NCBI GenBank assembly: GCA_965153455.1
Contig: OZ234502.1
Span: 15,717,495-15,781,494, forward strand
Length of the DNA: 64,000 bases
DNA from: Sphagnum compactum
Lineage: Eukaryota; Bryophyta; Sphagnopsida; Sphagnales
Reading direction: 5' to 3'
Each line of letters starts with the position of its first letter. The first letter of the stretch is position 1. Both the position numbers and the translations under genes were made by a program. The notes under the pieces were generated by a model, which saw only the letters and a list, made by a program, of their open reading frames with translations, was not told the DNA's origin and ran no database searches. This document shows positions 25,845 to 35,119 of this stretch, piece by piece.

Positions 25845-26060
25845 TAACTCCCAGTTCTGGTTTTCCAAACATTTCAAAATCAAAGAACTGCTTGTTCTGG
25901 GTGTTTGAATAAACAAATCAGAATCGAACAACCATTGGTTCCAGTTATTGAAAACCCCATAACAAACCAATGATCATTGATGTGTTTCATGAAAGAATGA
26001 GCAAAGAACCAGTGCTTTTTTTTGTGGGTTGTTAGTTAACTAGGCTATTTCAGATTGTTT
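25845..26060 (+). repeat. Dispersed repeat R, copy 2
   Basis: It matches the reverse complement of 640-850 in order (TTTCAAAATCAAAGAACTG, AAATCAGAATCGA, CCAGTTATTGAAAACCCC, TTTCATGAAAGA). It lies beside element E copy 2, as copy 1 lies beside element E copy 1. Confidence 0.5.
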
Positions 26061-26459
26061 GAGGACAGCAGTTTTATATCAGAACTGGTGATTTTGGTTT
26101 TTTAAGAGCTGTGGTTTTGAACCCTAAGAATCGCTGATAACCAGTGGGGTTTTGTGCAATTTCTAATACTCACCTAATAACAATTTGGGTCCAATTTTGG
26201 CTATTTATAACTTTTTTCACAATGGGTTTTTTAAAAAAATTAAGTTTTGAACCACACAAGAAGGCATCAATATTAAAAATTTCCCCCAAAAAAAAAGAAA
26301 CACCTGCCTATTGTACTCCCCACTGCCCAGGTAATTTTTAGGGTTTAGGAACATTGAAACTTGAAGTGTCAGCAGAATAGGAGGCATGAAACTTAATTAG
26401 CACAAATGGCCTTGACCTTCATATCCCTATGTGTCATAAATGTGTTAAAGGTTGATGCC

Positions 26460-26745
26460 AACGTTTCTTTTACTGGCGTATTTTCGCCAAATCCTTACCT
26501 GAAAAATATGATTTCGACCTGTAGAAAGGATTTTCCATGAAAAAAATGGCCCAAATTTGCCAGATTTCGAAAAACAAATTCTACCAATTGCCAGCTTTTT
26601 AATATTTAGTTCTAGTATGTAGCCAAAAATATAGAAAGATTCTGATTTTTTTCTACTTCCGTATTAGTACATGTGCCCAAATTTGGCGAAATCACTTTCA
26701 AGATGATAACCACCTTGGCTACATCACAAAATTGGAAAAAGAAAC
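26460..26745 (+). repeat. Dispersed repeat family S, copy C (best preserved)
   Basis: It begins GTTTCTTTTACTGGCG and ends near CTTGGCTACATCACAAAATT. It aligns throughout with copy A at 15553-15806; its end also matches the copy ahead of expansin gene 2 (copy D). Confidence 0.7.
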
Positions 26746-28060
26746 CCTGGTTCATGTACCTTGCACACCCTCTCTCACCTTTCTTGCATCCTTTGCTTGT
26801 ATAATTAAGTAGAAGGCCAATCCCATTTGAAATTTGAGAAAATGGGTTTTACATCCTTGGCAATGGCCAATGATGTTTGCTCCTATTCACCAGGGAACAC
26901 TAATGTACAATGTTTAGGGTTTAAGGATTGATAATCAACTTGAATGAAAATTTCAATCATTCAAGTAGGTTATTAGATTTTGACAAACCTCGGCTAGATT
27001 TTGGCAGTTCTTGGGATGCTACCTATCAGGTGGGTAGGTTCTCTAGTTTGTTTTCAAAAAATGTACAAACAGGTAGATAGATTATTACTAACCTTATTGA
27101 TAATCTTATTCATGACTGGCTAATTTATCCATAATGGTTCAGTCCCAAGACAGCCCTCCTTCATGGCATTTCATTTTTTGTTGTAAAATGCATTGTTTCG
27201 CACAAAATGAAAATGGAAGGAACAATGAATGATGTTGAACTGCTGATTCTATTCAGAGATACAATATGTTATGTTCAATGACATCCTGATAGCTTGTAGG
27301 ATCATGCTGTTGTCTACCTGATAATGCCACCAACCTACACATACATAAGAAGGAATTGTTGCTGAAATTCTGGATAAGCTCTGGATCCAATTCCAGGCTG
27401 CAGGATCCAGTGAAACAAGGGCCAGTGCTGAAAATTGCCAGGCACTTGTAGATCCAAGTTCACCACAGCATGTCCTGCTGGTGAGTTTTGCTGTTTAAGC
27501 TTATTATTCTGCATTCTCCAATTGGTCTCCAAGCAAGACTACATATTTTCTTCTGGGTTTCATTCCTATTGGAGCCTGAGCTCTTTTTGGTAAGCCTAAA
27601 GTAATTCAAGGATTTTAGTTCATATGCCTCCAAACACCCTAAATTACTAAACAAATAATCTTATTTTAAGCCTTTTACTGTTCTTATAGTCACAAGTTGA
27701 ACCATATGATAATCAGGTCCTCAAGCTTAGATCATGGCATGAGGACCCCAATAACCGCTTACCAGTCCCAGATTAGGTCACTAATGGTGCTCCGGCCTTA
27801 GCAAGAAATCTACTAGTCTGCCTCTCCTTTGAAGAAATTGTTGAAATAACCACATATGTTCAAGTTTATTACTCATTTGCCAATCTTCTTCAATCAGCTG
27901 CAGTCTAACACTTTTAATGCACTCAAAGGCCTCCACCTTATTAATCAGGCACCTTTGAACAATACATTTGGAGACCATTCCTTGAATTCATTGTCATCAT
28001 AGTCTTGTTTTAAGCATCATTTATATTGTAGGCAATTGTGTGAACTCACCTATTTTTGTT
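26746..28060. other. Intergenic, nothing recognised
   Basis: Short frames at 27335-27532, 27460-27654 and 27781-27978 (all -) show no recognisable domain. No supported gene. Confidence 0.4.
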
Positions 28061-28065
28061 CCCAT

Positions 28066-28505
28066 GCTAGGGAACAGACTAAATCTTACAACGTCATTCG
28101 GGATGCCTTCACCTCCATCGCAAGAGACAAGGAGTTTCATGTGAACAAACTCATGTCTTTCTATCATCCTCCTTTTAGTTTTCTTGTTGTCAAATTGATA
28201 TCATGTTATCAATCGATGACATTCACACCATGATCAATGTTATCATTGTTAATTCCACCCAAGTAGATTTGATTTTGAATATTATTTCATCTTGCAAGGT
28301 GATCATAATGATGACAACTTAGACAAAAAAAAAATTTATCATAATTGACATTTAGTGTATGCATTTCTTCCCCTTTCCATAGAGGTTCTTGGTTGTCTAC
28401 ACCAACAAGCAAAACATGGTGTGGTCAACAAAGGTCACCAATGGCCCTCCTCAAGTCATTTTGCATGCTTTCTATAGAAAGGGTCTGAGTGATGTTACAT
28501 AAAAC
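28066..28505 (+). pseudogene. Remnant of a retroelement protein (region C-terminal to a reverse transcriptase)
   Basis: A clean stretch at 28066-28137 reads REQTKSYNVIRDAFTSIARD, and after frame changes further pieces read SIDDIHTMINVIIVNSTQVD (about 28210-28270) and FLPLSIEVLGCLHQQAKHG (about 28360-28420). I recognise this order of phrases, from memory, as the segment following the reverse transcriptase in a family of retroelement proteins common in plant genomes. Stops and shifts break it everywhere, so it cannot be functional. No reverse transcriptase core (YxDD) was found nearby. The family assignment is an inference that a protein search would settle. Confidence 0.4.
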
Positions 28506-29110
28506 TTAGGCCATCCCTATCTCGAGGTGTGCCATCATTGTAAATGAGGGCTCGTTTAGACTTACCACTCTTTTAGGTTTCCCATCCTTTTTTTTATATG
28601 CTTCTTAAATGGGTGGGAACTTTGGAACATGATTTGTTCCTATGCCCCTTACTGAGTCACTTTGGGTTTTGTCCTTTCAACTTGTACTTGGGTCTTCTTT
28701 CTTTGTTCCTTCCTTTCCCCTTTGGTTGGGTGTTTTATTTAATGATGTTTGCCAAGGTTTCATCACTATTTCTTGTTTGGTTTCCTAGGGCTTTTAGCAA
28801 ATGCCTCATAGTTATTGTTCTATCATCACAAAGTTCAAACCTCTCGAACAACATACTAAAATCCATCTCCTATTGAAGTCTTTGAAATGTGTAAAACCAA
28901 CCCATGAACGTGGAACTTTTAGTACTATCCTTCTTCACACCCCCTTTCTCCCTAAGCAAACACTAAACAATAGCAATGAGTTAAATGCGGCATCGAGTTT
29001 GATGCAATTATAGTACAAATACAATATAACGCTCAACAAGAACAAAATTCAGATTTTTTTAATTATAACTGCACAATGATTAATGTTTAAATTTTTTTTT
29101 TAATTATTTT
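28506..29110. other. Intergenic, nothing recognised
   Basis: T-rich sequence with hydrophobic-looking short frames (28598-28876 +) that are a product of base composition. No supported gene. Confidence 0.4.
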
Positions 29111-29119
29111 CAAAGGAAA

Positions 29120-29215
29120 AAAACTAATGTAGTGGTTAGAATTTCATTTACATCCCAAAGGTCCTAGGTTCGAACCTTTTCTTGAAATTATTTATTTTCA
29201 TCCACAAACAAAATG
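29120..29215 (+). mobile_element. SINE-like element with a tRNA-derived head
   Basis: An A-box-like TGTAGTGGTTAGA at 29128-29140 is followed by a perfect B-box GGTTCGAACC at 29167-29176, at a spacing close to that of internal RNA polymerase III promoters. The text CCCAAAGGTCCTAGGTTCGAACC is typical of a tRNA T-arm. Flanking sequence cannot be folded into a proper acceptor stem, so a true tRNA gene is unlikely. The 3' boundary and any target duplication are not resolved. Confidence 0.45.
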
Positions 29216-29232
29216 GATGAAAGTAAATTGCA

Positions 29233-29770
29233 CTTGGGCAACTTTTTAAAGTTAGTTGCCCAAGAATAATTTCTTCGAAGAAAACTATGTTCTAGGGGAA
29301 CAAGGGCATATTAAGTTGCCCCAAGGAACAATCATGTTCCCAAGGGAGAAAAGGGCTTAAATTGCTCCTTGGGTAACAACCATGTTCCTAAAGGAACAAC
29401 AGCTTAAGTTGCCCCCGCGAGCAACCATGTTCTAAGGGGAAAAAAGTCTTAAGTTGTTCCTCAAGGCAACTTAAACTCCTTTTCCTTAGGGGCATGATTG
29501 TTCCTTGGGGAAAAAAAGGTTTAAGTTGCTCCCCATGGCAATTGAATTTTTTCTCCTTGGGGACATTGTTCCCCGGGGAAAGAAATTTTAAGCTGGTCCT
29601 TGGGGCCAACTTAAGCTCCTTCTCCCTGGTTACATGGTTGTTCCTTGGGGAAAAAAAGTTTAAGTTGGTCCCTAGGACAACTTAAGCTCCTTCTCTTTGA
29701 AGACATGATTGTTCCCCTAGAAAAAAAGGTTAAGTTGTTCCCTAAGGCAGCTTAAACTCCTCTTCATGGA
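29233..29770. repeat. Degenerate tandem repeat, about 70-bp unit (47 bp at the start)
   Basis: The TTAAGTTG-like anchor recurs at 29449, 29521, 29588, 29660 and 29730 (spacings 72, 67, 72 and 70), each followed by a TCC..GGCAACTTAA block and then TGATTGTTCCTTGGGG with an A-run. Earlier copies near 29355 and 29402 are about 47 bp apart. The unit contains TTAAGTTG and its reverse complement CAACTTAA, so it is itself partly palindromic. A short hairpin with arms CTTGGGCAACT/AGTTGCCCAAG marks the start. Confidence 0.75.
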
Positions 29771-29935
29771 CATGATTGTTCTTCAAGTTGCTCCACCAGG
29801 CAACCTATGCTCCTTTTCCCCGAAACATGATTGTTCTTCAAGTTGCTCCACCAGGCAACCTATGCTCCTTTTCCCCGAAACATGATTGTTCTTCAAGTTG
29901 TTCCACCAGGCAACCTATGCTCCTTTTCCCCGAAA
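29771..29935. repeat. Three near-identical 55-bp tandem repeats
   Basis: Units start at 29771, 29826 and 29881 with CATGATTGTTCTTCAAGTTG and are identical except for one base in the third (GCTCC/GTTCC). A partial fourth unit begins at 29936. Near-identity shows a recent local expansion inside the older 70-bp array. Confidence 0.9.
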
Positions 29936-29949
29936 CATGATTGTTCCCT

Positions 29950-30565
29950 ATGGAAAAAAGCAACTTCCTTAGGGTAACGCCCAAATTCCCTAGGGAAACA
30001 TATGTTCCAAAATGTTTTGCAATCAAAATAATCTCATGTTTCTTTATATAAGCTTACAATCTATGATTGGAACGTTATTAGAAAAGTTACAACTTTGTAA
30101 TCGGAAGCACTTCAATCAGAATTCATGTGAAAAAATTATGATCACGCAAAGTTTTGAACATTTATTCCCCAAGGACATGGTTACTCCACGGGGCCAACCA
30201 ACTCCCTAGTGCCTAGGTTAGCCTTAGGGAACAACCATGTCCCCAAGGAGAAACAGGCTTAAGTTGCCTTGGGGAACAACCTTATCCCCTAAGGAAAAAT
30301 GATCCTAGGTTGCCTCAAGGAACAACCATGTTCCTAAATGAATAAATGTGTCTAAAATTTGTGTGATCATAACTTTTTCATATGAATTTTGATTGAATTG
30401 TTTCAAATTACAAAGGTTATAATTCTCTTCGAAACCTTTTCAATGATAGGTTGCAAATCTATATAAAAACAAATTTGAAATGTTTTTTATTATAAAATAT
30501 TTTGAAACATATGTTTCCCTAAGGAACTTTGGCCTTTCCTTCAGGAAGTTGCCTTTTGCCTCGGG
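29950..30565. repeat. Large palindrome (fold-back), about 200-bp arms
   Basis: The left arm at about 29950-30155 and right arm at about 30352-30560 are imperfect reverse complements about a centre near 30254. Matching anchors are GCAACTTCC (29960) with GGAAGTTGC (30544), CCCTAGGGAAACATATGTT (29988) with AACATATGTTTCCCTAAGG (30506), TATATAAGC (30036) with CTATATAAA (30460), and TTATGATCACGCAAA (30136) with TTTGTGTGATCATAA (30358). The central 200 bases carry more copies of the AACAACCATGTTCC-type phrase of the tandem array. No coding capacity is evident. Confidence 0.8.
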
Positions 30566-31056
30566 GTACGTTTCTTACTCCATGTGCAAATTGTTTTTCA
30601 AGGTATTTCATTTGTTCCTTAAGGAACTTTTTACTCCTTGGGAATTACATTTTGTTTCATGGGAAACTTACATTGTTCCCTAAATCAACTTGTTTGGGAT
30701 TGACACTTAATTTTATTTTCCCCAAAAAGTTGCTTCTTAAAGGCAATTAACTTTTTAAAATTATTTAAATGTTTTATTTTTTTCATCTATTTCCTTTGTT
30801 AACGAAAATAATTAGAAAAAAAAAATTTGGACCTTTGCGTTAAAAGGAGGATTTTAATTATTACATGACATTTTTTTCTTTGAAATTGTTCTATAAGAAA
30901 ATATTTACAACATAAATTATCACTACTATTTAATATTTGCCTTCTCCTTCCACTTTATCCCCAATTGGAGTGTATGGATGAAATGCAAGGATTAGAAGGT
31001 CAAACTAGATCCCAAAGACAAGGTGAGTTTAAAGATAACTAGTCTCTTCAATATTT
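30566..31056. other. Tail of the repeat block and AT-rich spacer
   Basis: Up to about 30740 the CCTTAAGGAAC/TTCCCTAA phrases of the array continue in degenerate form. From there to 31056 the sequence is AT-rich and nothing is recognised. Confidence 0.5.
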
Positions 31057-31199
31057 TGTGTACCCTACACAGCATTACTGTTTTTGTGGAAAATCTTGGC
31101 CATTCTGTGCCCAAAAAAGAAAAAGAAAAAAAGGAATATTCTTTTTCGAATTCCCTGTTTTTAAAAAAATCCTAAAAAAATTGCCACAAAATGCCTACA

Positions 31200-31310
31200 A
31201 TATGAAAGGGTGCTTAAGACTTTCTACTTTCATATTTGCAATATGGCCAAATTTGGCTAAATACACTTATGGACAATTGCCATCTGAGCAACGTCACAAA
31301 ATTGAAAAAA
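31200..31310 (+). repeat. Dispersed repeat family S, copy D, directly upstream of expansin gene 2
   Basis: ATATGGCCAAATTTGGCTAAA, GGACAATTGCCATCTGAGCAA and CGTCACAAAATTGAAAAA follow the 3' half of copies A and C. Its end lies about 115 bases before the TATA-like box of gene 2, so the repeat may contribute to the distal promoter. The 5' half (31070-31200) is unclear. Confidence 0.55.
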
Positions 31311-31420
31311 AAAAGGAAAAACACTGCTCTGCAGGAAGCTCAGAGGGACTGGATGTTCTGTGGTTTCCAGATTCCCACAGTCAACACTCAATCAATAACC
31401 GTCCCGTCCTACCCCCACTG

Positions 31421-31455
31421 TCAATATAATCCGCGTCCCAGTCCTGGCTCAGTGC
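31421..31455 (+). promoter_or_regulatory. Probable core promoter of expansin gene 2
   Basis: TCAATATAATCC at 31421-31432 resembles the CAATATAAGG box of gene 1 and sits at the start of a GC-richer, pyrimidine-rich leader. Transcription would begin near 31455. Confidence 0.45.
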
Positions 31456-32200
31456 ACTCATCGTCTGTCTGTGTGCCTCGCCCGCCGACTGCTGCCTTCA
31501 GCTTCTCGCAGGCGCAGCTGCACTGTGTCACTGGTGAAGAGCTCCAGAGTTCCTGTTGTTGTTGCGAGCATTGTTGCCTCTGATCCTCCGCGCCGCGATC
31601 GCGCAAGTCAGTACTAGTTTATCTTGATCAGCTTTCCACTACTAGCCTGGTTTGGGATTGAGCACTCAAGCTGAGCATTCAGCTCGTGCCTTACTAGCTT
31701 CTCGATCTCTCTGGTCCTGGTGTTTTCAGTTTTGGATCTGCTGGCAGCTGAGGTTTCTTCATAGCGTATGATTCAGCAGCAGTTCGCGGCGGGACGCAGA
31801 TCAAGTGTAGTCAGCTTCGTAAGTTTGTTTGACGTCGCGGTTCTGTCTTGCTTTTTTGTTTTTGCGTTCTAGTGCTACCCTTATAGTTTGTCTAATTCGG
31901 AGCTAGCGCTGGTGCTAGTCAATATTCTTGAGCTTTGGGCTCATGTGTCATTGTCGATATTTGAGCTGCGAGCTCGAATTAAACGGTGATCTACACCGAT
32001 TGGTTTCAGGGTTTAGATTTAGAGCTGCAGCTTGACTATGCAAAGAAAGAACCCGCAGCTCTAAATCTAAACTATTGAAGAAATTCTTTTTGCAAAATGA
32101 GATGAGTTATATCATGAGATGGTCAATGTGATCGATGCGTGTTTTTCCATATTTGATCTGAACATTGGAGACGGTGATTTGTTTGGGTATGCTGCAGAGA
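31456..32200 (+). other. 5' leader of expansin gene 2, with a probable leader intron
   Basis: A leader exon would end at 31818 before the donor GTAAGT, and the intron (31819-32197) would end at CTGCAG three bases before the ATG at 32201. Genes 1 and 3 likewise have an AG acceptor shortly before their ATG, which supports a conserved leader intron. The intron contains the perfect hairpin at 32011-32072. Exon ends are inferred from consensus only. Confidence 0.45.
32011..32072. repeat. Perfect 18-bp hairpin in the gene 2 leader intron
   Basis: GTTTAGATTTAGAGCTGC at 32011-32028 is exactly complementary to GCAGCTCTAAATCTAAAC at 32055-32072, with a 26-base loop. It could be a fold-back remnant or a structured element in the pre-mRNA. 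Confidence 0.85.
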
Positions 32201-34251
32201 ATGGCTGGATACGCGACGGGCATTTTGGCGGCGATTTTGTTAGCCTGCATGATGCAGCAGGTGCATGGATGGAGCTATGCACATGCGACTTTCTACGGTG
32301 GCAGCGACGCCGCGGGCACTCAGGGTACAGACACTACATCTATATCTATATCCCCCAGTTCATGACCTGCTGTAATCTCTGCAAAATTATGATGTCTAAG
32401 AGCAACTCCACCGGTGCTCAGAGTGTGACCCTACAAATTAAATTGGATGAAGATAAGTCGGTTTGGCTCAACAAAATGGTTTTGGCCCAGCATTTTTGCA
32501 CACTTTGCTGGGGCTGCTGGTAAAAAGGCACAGCAAAGCCTAACACCTGCTGTTGATTGGCTTCTAGATAGTTTGATTGGTCCAGATTGGGTTGCTGCAG
32601 GTGAGTTGCTGTTAGTAGTCTCCCACTATTTGCAGACCGAGTTTTAGATTTATAGATGGGGTTGGAAGAAAATAACTAAACATGGATGTGAGAAATATGT
32701 TTTCAGGGTCACAGACTGAGAAAGGCTGGATATTCTGCTCTAAGTTGCGAACAGAACATTGTCTCGGATACATACAACCCGAGTGCACAATATATTCTTC
32801 ATCCTACGATTCGTAGCTAGCTTTGCAAAACGTTAAGCGTTAGCATCTGAAGCTTGGGATCACTGCTTTGTGAGAATTCTAACACATATTATATATTCCT
32901 GCTGGGTTCGCGTGATCTGCATCAACAGGCGGTGCTTGTGGGTATGGAAACCTATACAACTCAGGGTACGGGACTAACACGGCGGCTCTAAGCAGCGCAC
33001 TCTTCAACCAAGGCCTGTCCTGTGGAGCTTGCTTCCAGGTTATATGTCAAGGGAGCCAGTGGTGCTTGCCGGGCAGATCGGTAACGGTGACAGCAACAAA
33101 TTTCTGTCCCCCCAATCCCAGTCTCCCCAACGACAATGGCGGGTGGTGCAACTGGCCGCTCCAGCATTTCGATATGGCCATGCCTGCGTTTCTGCAAATT
33201 GCTGTGTACCGGGGCGGGATCGTGCCTGTGAGTTATCAAAGGTACTATAGATTCCGTCCCTAGTTCCAAATGCCTTGTACAATCCACTACATGAGTTTCC
33301 TCAAGCTCTTTGCGCAGGGTAAAGCTCCCCCAGGTGGGGGCATTCTCAAAAGTAAGGGGCCTATGACCAAGGGGCCTATGACTAGGCAACAGTCAAGTTC
33401 ACACCCCCATTATCACATTGTCCTAGGCCCCTTATGTTTGGGAATGTCCCTCACCCATCGACTTTACACATTGTAAACCATGAGGCAAAGGTCATCATAA
33501 CCTAAAAATAGGTAGATCATGAGGTGTAGGACAGGGTCCAGGGTTTTTTCACCAACTCCTTAAGTCTGGGATGGATCTTACACCTATAAGTAGTTGTTTA
33601 CTTTAGCCATTGTACTTTAAGGCATGAGGCAAAGTTTATCATGAACCAAAACATATAGGAAAATCATGAGGCAAAGGTTATCATGAACCAAAACATATAG
33701 GAAAATCATGAGGCTTAGGTTGAGGGGGAAGGGTTCTTACACCTGCTCCTTAAGACTAAACATAGGTAAGTCTCACAAGACTAGGAGGCCCATGTCAATA
33801 GTATGCTTATGTCACAGGCCTCAGGCTTTACCTACCACCAAAGCTCTGGGCCACTCACAAGCAAGAACCCTCCTTTGATCAAAGTCTGATAGTGCAGAGA
33901 ATGTTCAGTCTTTGTGAACTGGATGGAAAATCATGTTGGTGCAGGGTGACATGCATCAAGTATGGGGGGATTAAATTCACCATGAGTGGAAGTTCCTACT
34001 TCAGCTTGGTTCTCATCACAAACGTAGGGGGATCTGGAGATGTACATAGTGTGTCCATCAAGGGCTCCAACACAGGATGGCTATCAATGTCAAGGAACTG
34101 GGGCCAAAAATGGCAGACCAACGCCAACTTGGTTGATCAGAGCTTATCCTTCATGCTCACCACTGGTGATGGTAGGACTGTCACATCCATGAATGTGGCA
34201 CCTGCTTACTGGGGCTATGGTGAAACGTATGAAGGATCCAATTTTTATTGA
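32201..34251 (+). CDS. Alpha-expansin, gene 2 (three coding exons, divergent copy)
   Basis: Secreted alpha-expansin expected to loosen cell walls in the apoplast. Exons are 32201-32324, 32929-33241 and 33945-34251, giving 247 residues with the same intron positions and phases as genes 1 and 3. Residues about 1-23 are the signal peptide; the mature protein starts almost at AHATFYGG, lacking the short linker of genes 1 and 3. Domain 1 has GGACGYG and HFD at 121-123; the alpha segment reads CNWPLQHFD. Cysteines are at 45, 73, 76, 81, 87, 101, 115 and 149. Domain 2 has SRNWGQKWQ and ends in YEGSNFY rather than the usual FEGxQF. Intron 1 holds a 341-bp MITE and intron 2 is mostly repeat sequence, which explains their size. 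Gene 2 is convergent with gene 3, about 4 kb away. Confidence 0.95.
32400..32740. mobile_element. PIF/Harbinger-type MITE in expansin gene 2 intron 1 (family P, copy 2)
   Basis: The 341-bp element is flanked by TAA on both sides (32397-32399 and 32741-32743). It starts GAGCAACTCCACCGGTGCTC and ends ...TCTGCTC; the inverted similarity runs through GTGACCC about 30 bp in. It matches copy 1 (9164-9513) along its length, in the same orientation relative to transcription. Removing it leaves an intron of about 260 bases. Confidence 0.88.
33319..33467. mobile_element. Fold-back element in expansin gene 2 intron 2 (family G, copy 1)
   Basis: Left arm 33319-33367 (GTAAAGCTCCCCCAGG...) and right arm 33420-33467 (...CCCATCGACTTTAC) are imperfect reverse complements through GGGGGCATTCTCAAAA/GTAAGGGGCCTA. 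The right arm and the sequence after it (CATGAGGCAAAGGTCATCAT, then TCTTACACCTATAAG) match 40970-41130 upstream of gene 3. Confidence 0.7.
33638..33721. repeat. Two 42-bp tandem repeats in gene 2 intron 2
   Basis: ATCATGAACCAAAACATATA and the following AGGAAAATCATGAGGC recur at 33638 and 33680 almost unchanged. The near-identity points to a recent duplication within the intron. Confidence 0.85.
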
Positions 34252-34812
34252 AATCTCACCAAATTTATGATTTCCAAATTTCCACAACCGGCCATGGGGC
34301 AGAGTAGGACTTGAATCATTATTCAGCAGGCAAGATCAGGCTCCTCCTCTGTCAGCTCATTCATAATTTATTTTTGTGGGTGCAAATTCCACCCTCTGAT
34401 TTGAACCATGTCATTGAACCAAATTCATTCAACAGATTTTGGGACAACCCTTATATTAAGCTGCATGTACAAAGATTTGGAGGAGAATATCATTCTGATG
34501 AGCTGTGAGGAGGAACTGTTCTTGCAACCTTAGATAAATGCAACCTCTGGCTGAGGTGCTAGACATTTAGGGTTCAGCATACTATGACAGAATACCAAGA
34601 TAGATATGGAGCTGGAAATTCTATATTAGTTGTGCAACTTCTGCTGGATTTGTTATTTCATCATGGCTGTTGAGAGGTAGTGGAATATATTTTTCACCAC
34701 TGCGACCCATTGAGTCAAAAACCAGTTTTTAGCAAGTGGAGCTCTTCACTTCATATTTGCTGAAGTGTAAGCTTGAAGTGCTGATTGTTTACTGGGTGTA
34801 CCCTACACCCAA
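34252..34812. other. 3' flank of expansin gene 2
   Basis: No gene is supported. The 3' untranslated region and poly(A) site of gene 2 must lie here, but I could not choose a signal. Confidence 0.4.
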
Positions 34813-35119
34813 GATCTGTATCCAATTTCCATGTGCTAATAAAGACAGAAGGTAAATTAGTTTTGACCACAATTTTTTGCTGGTCTACTACTACAATCAC
34901 CCTACCCATTTCTTCTAATGCCTCCGGTTGTTCCTTATGCAGAGGATCATACAATCTGAACTGAATCCATCTGTATCCAAGTTCGTGCGTGTGATAGCAA
35001 TTGACAGAAGATTAATTAGTTTTGAACACAATTTTCTGGCGTTTGTAATAGATTCACCTCAACCACTTCAAATGCCTCTGGTTGTCCCTTCTGCAGATCA
35101 GGATACAATCTGACCTCAA
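34813..35119. repeat. Imperfect tandem duplication, about 155-bp unit
   Basis: Unit 1 (34813-34967) and unit 2 (34968-35119) share CTGTATCCAA, GACAGAAG, TTAATTAGTTTTGA-like text, CACAATTTT, AATGCCTC-GGTTGT and ATACAATCTGA in order. On the minus strand unit 1 has an open stretch reading RLYDPLHKEQPEALEEMGRV, and unit 2 begins similarly (RLYPDLQKGQPEAFEVVEV) before a stop. That may be chance or an old coding repeat; I do not recognise it. Confidence 0.7.

Noticed and set aside
29771-29935. CRISPR-like regular repeats
   Set aside because: The 55-bp units are directly adjacent with no spacers, in a plant nuclear context.
31058-31606. Frames of 115-123 codons upstream of expansin gene 2
   Set aside because: They cover a dispersed repeat, the promoter and the leader, and show no family motif.
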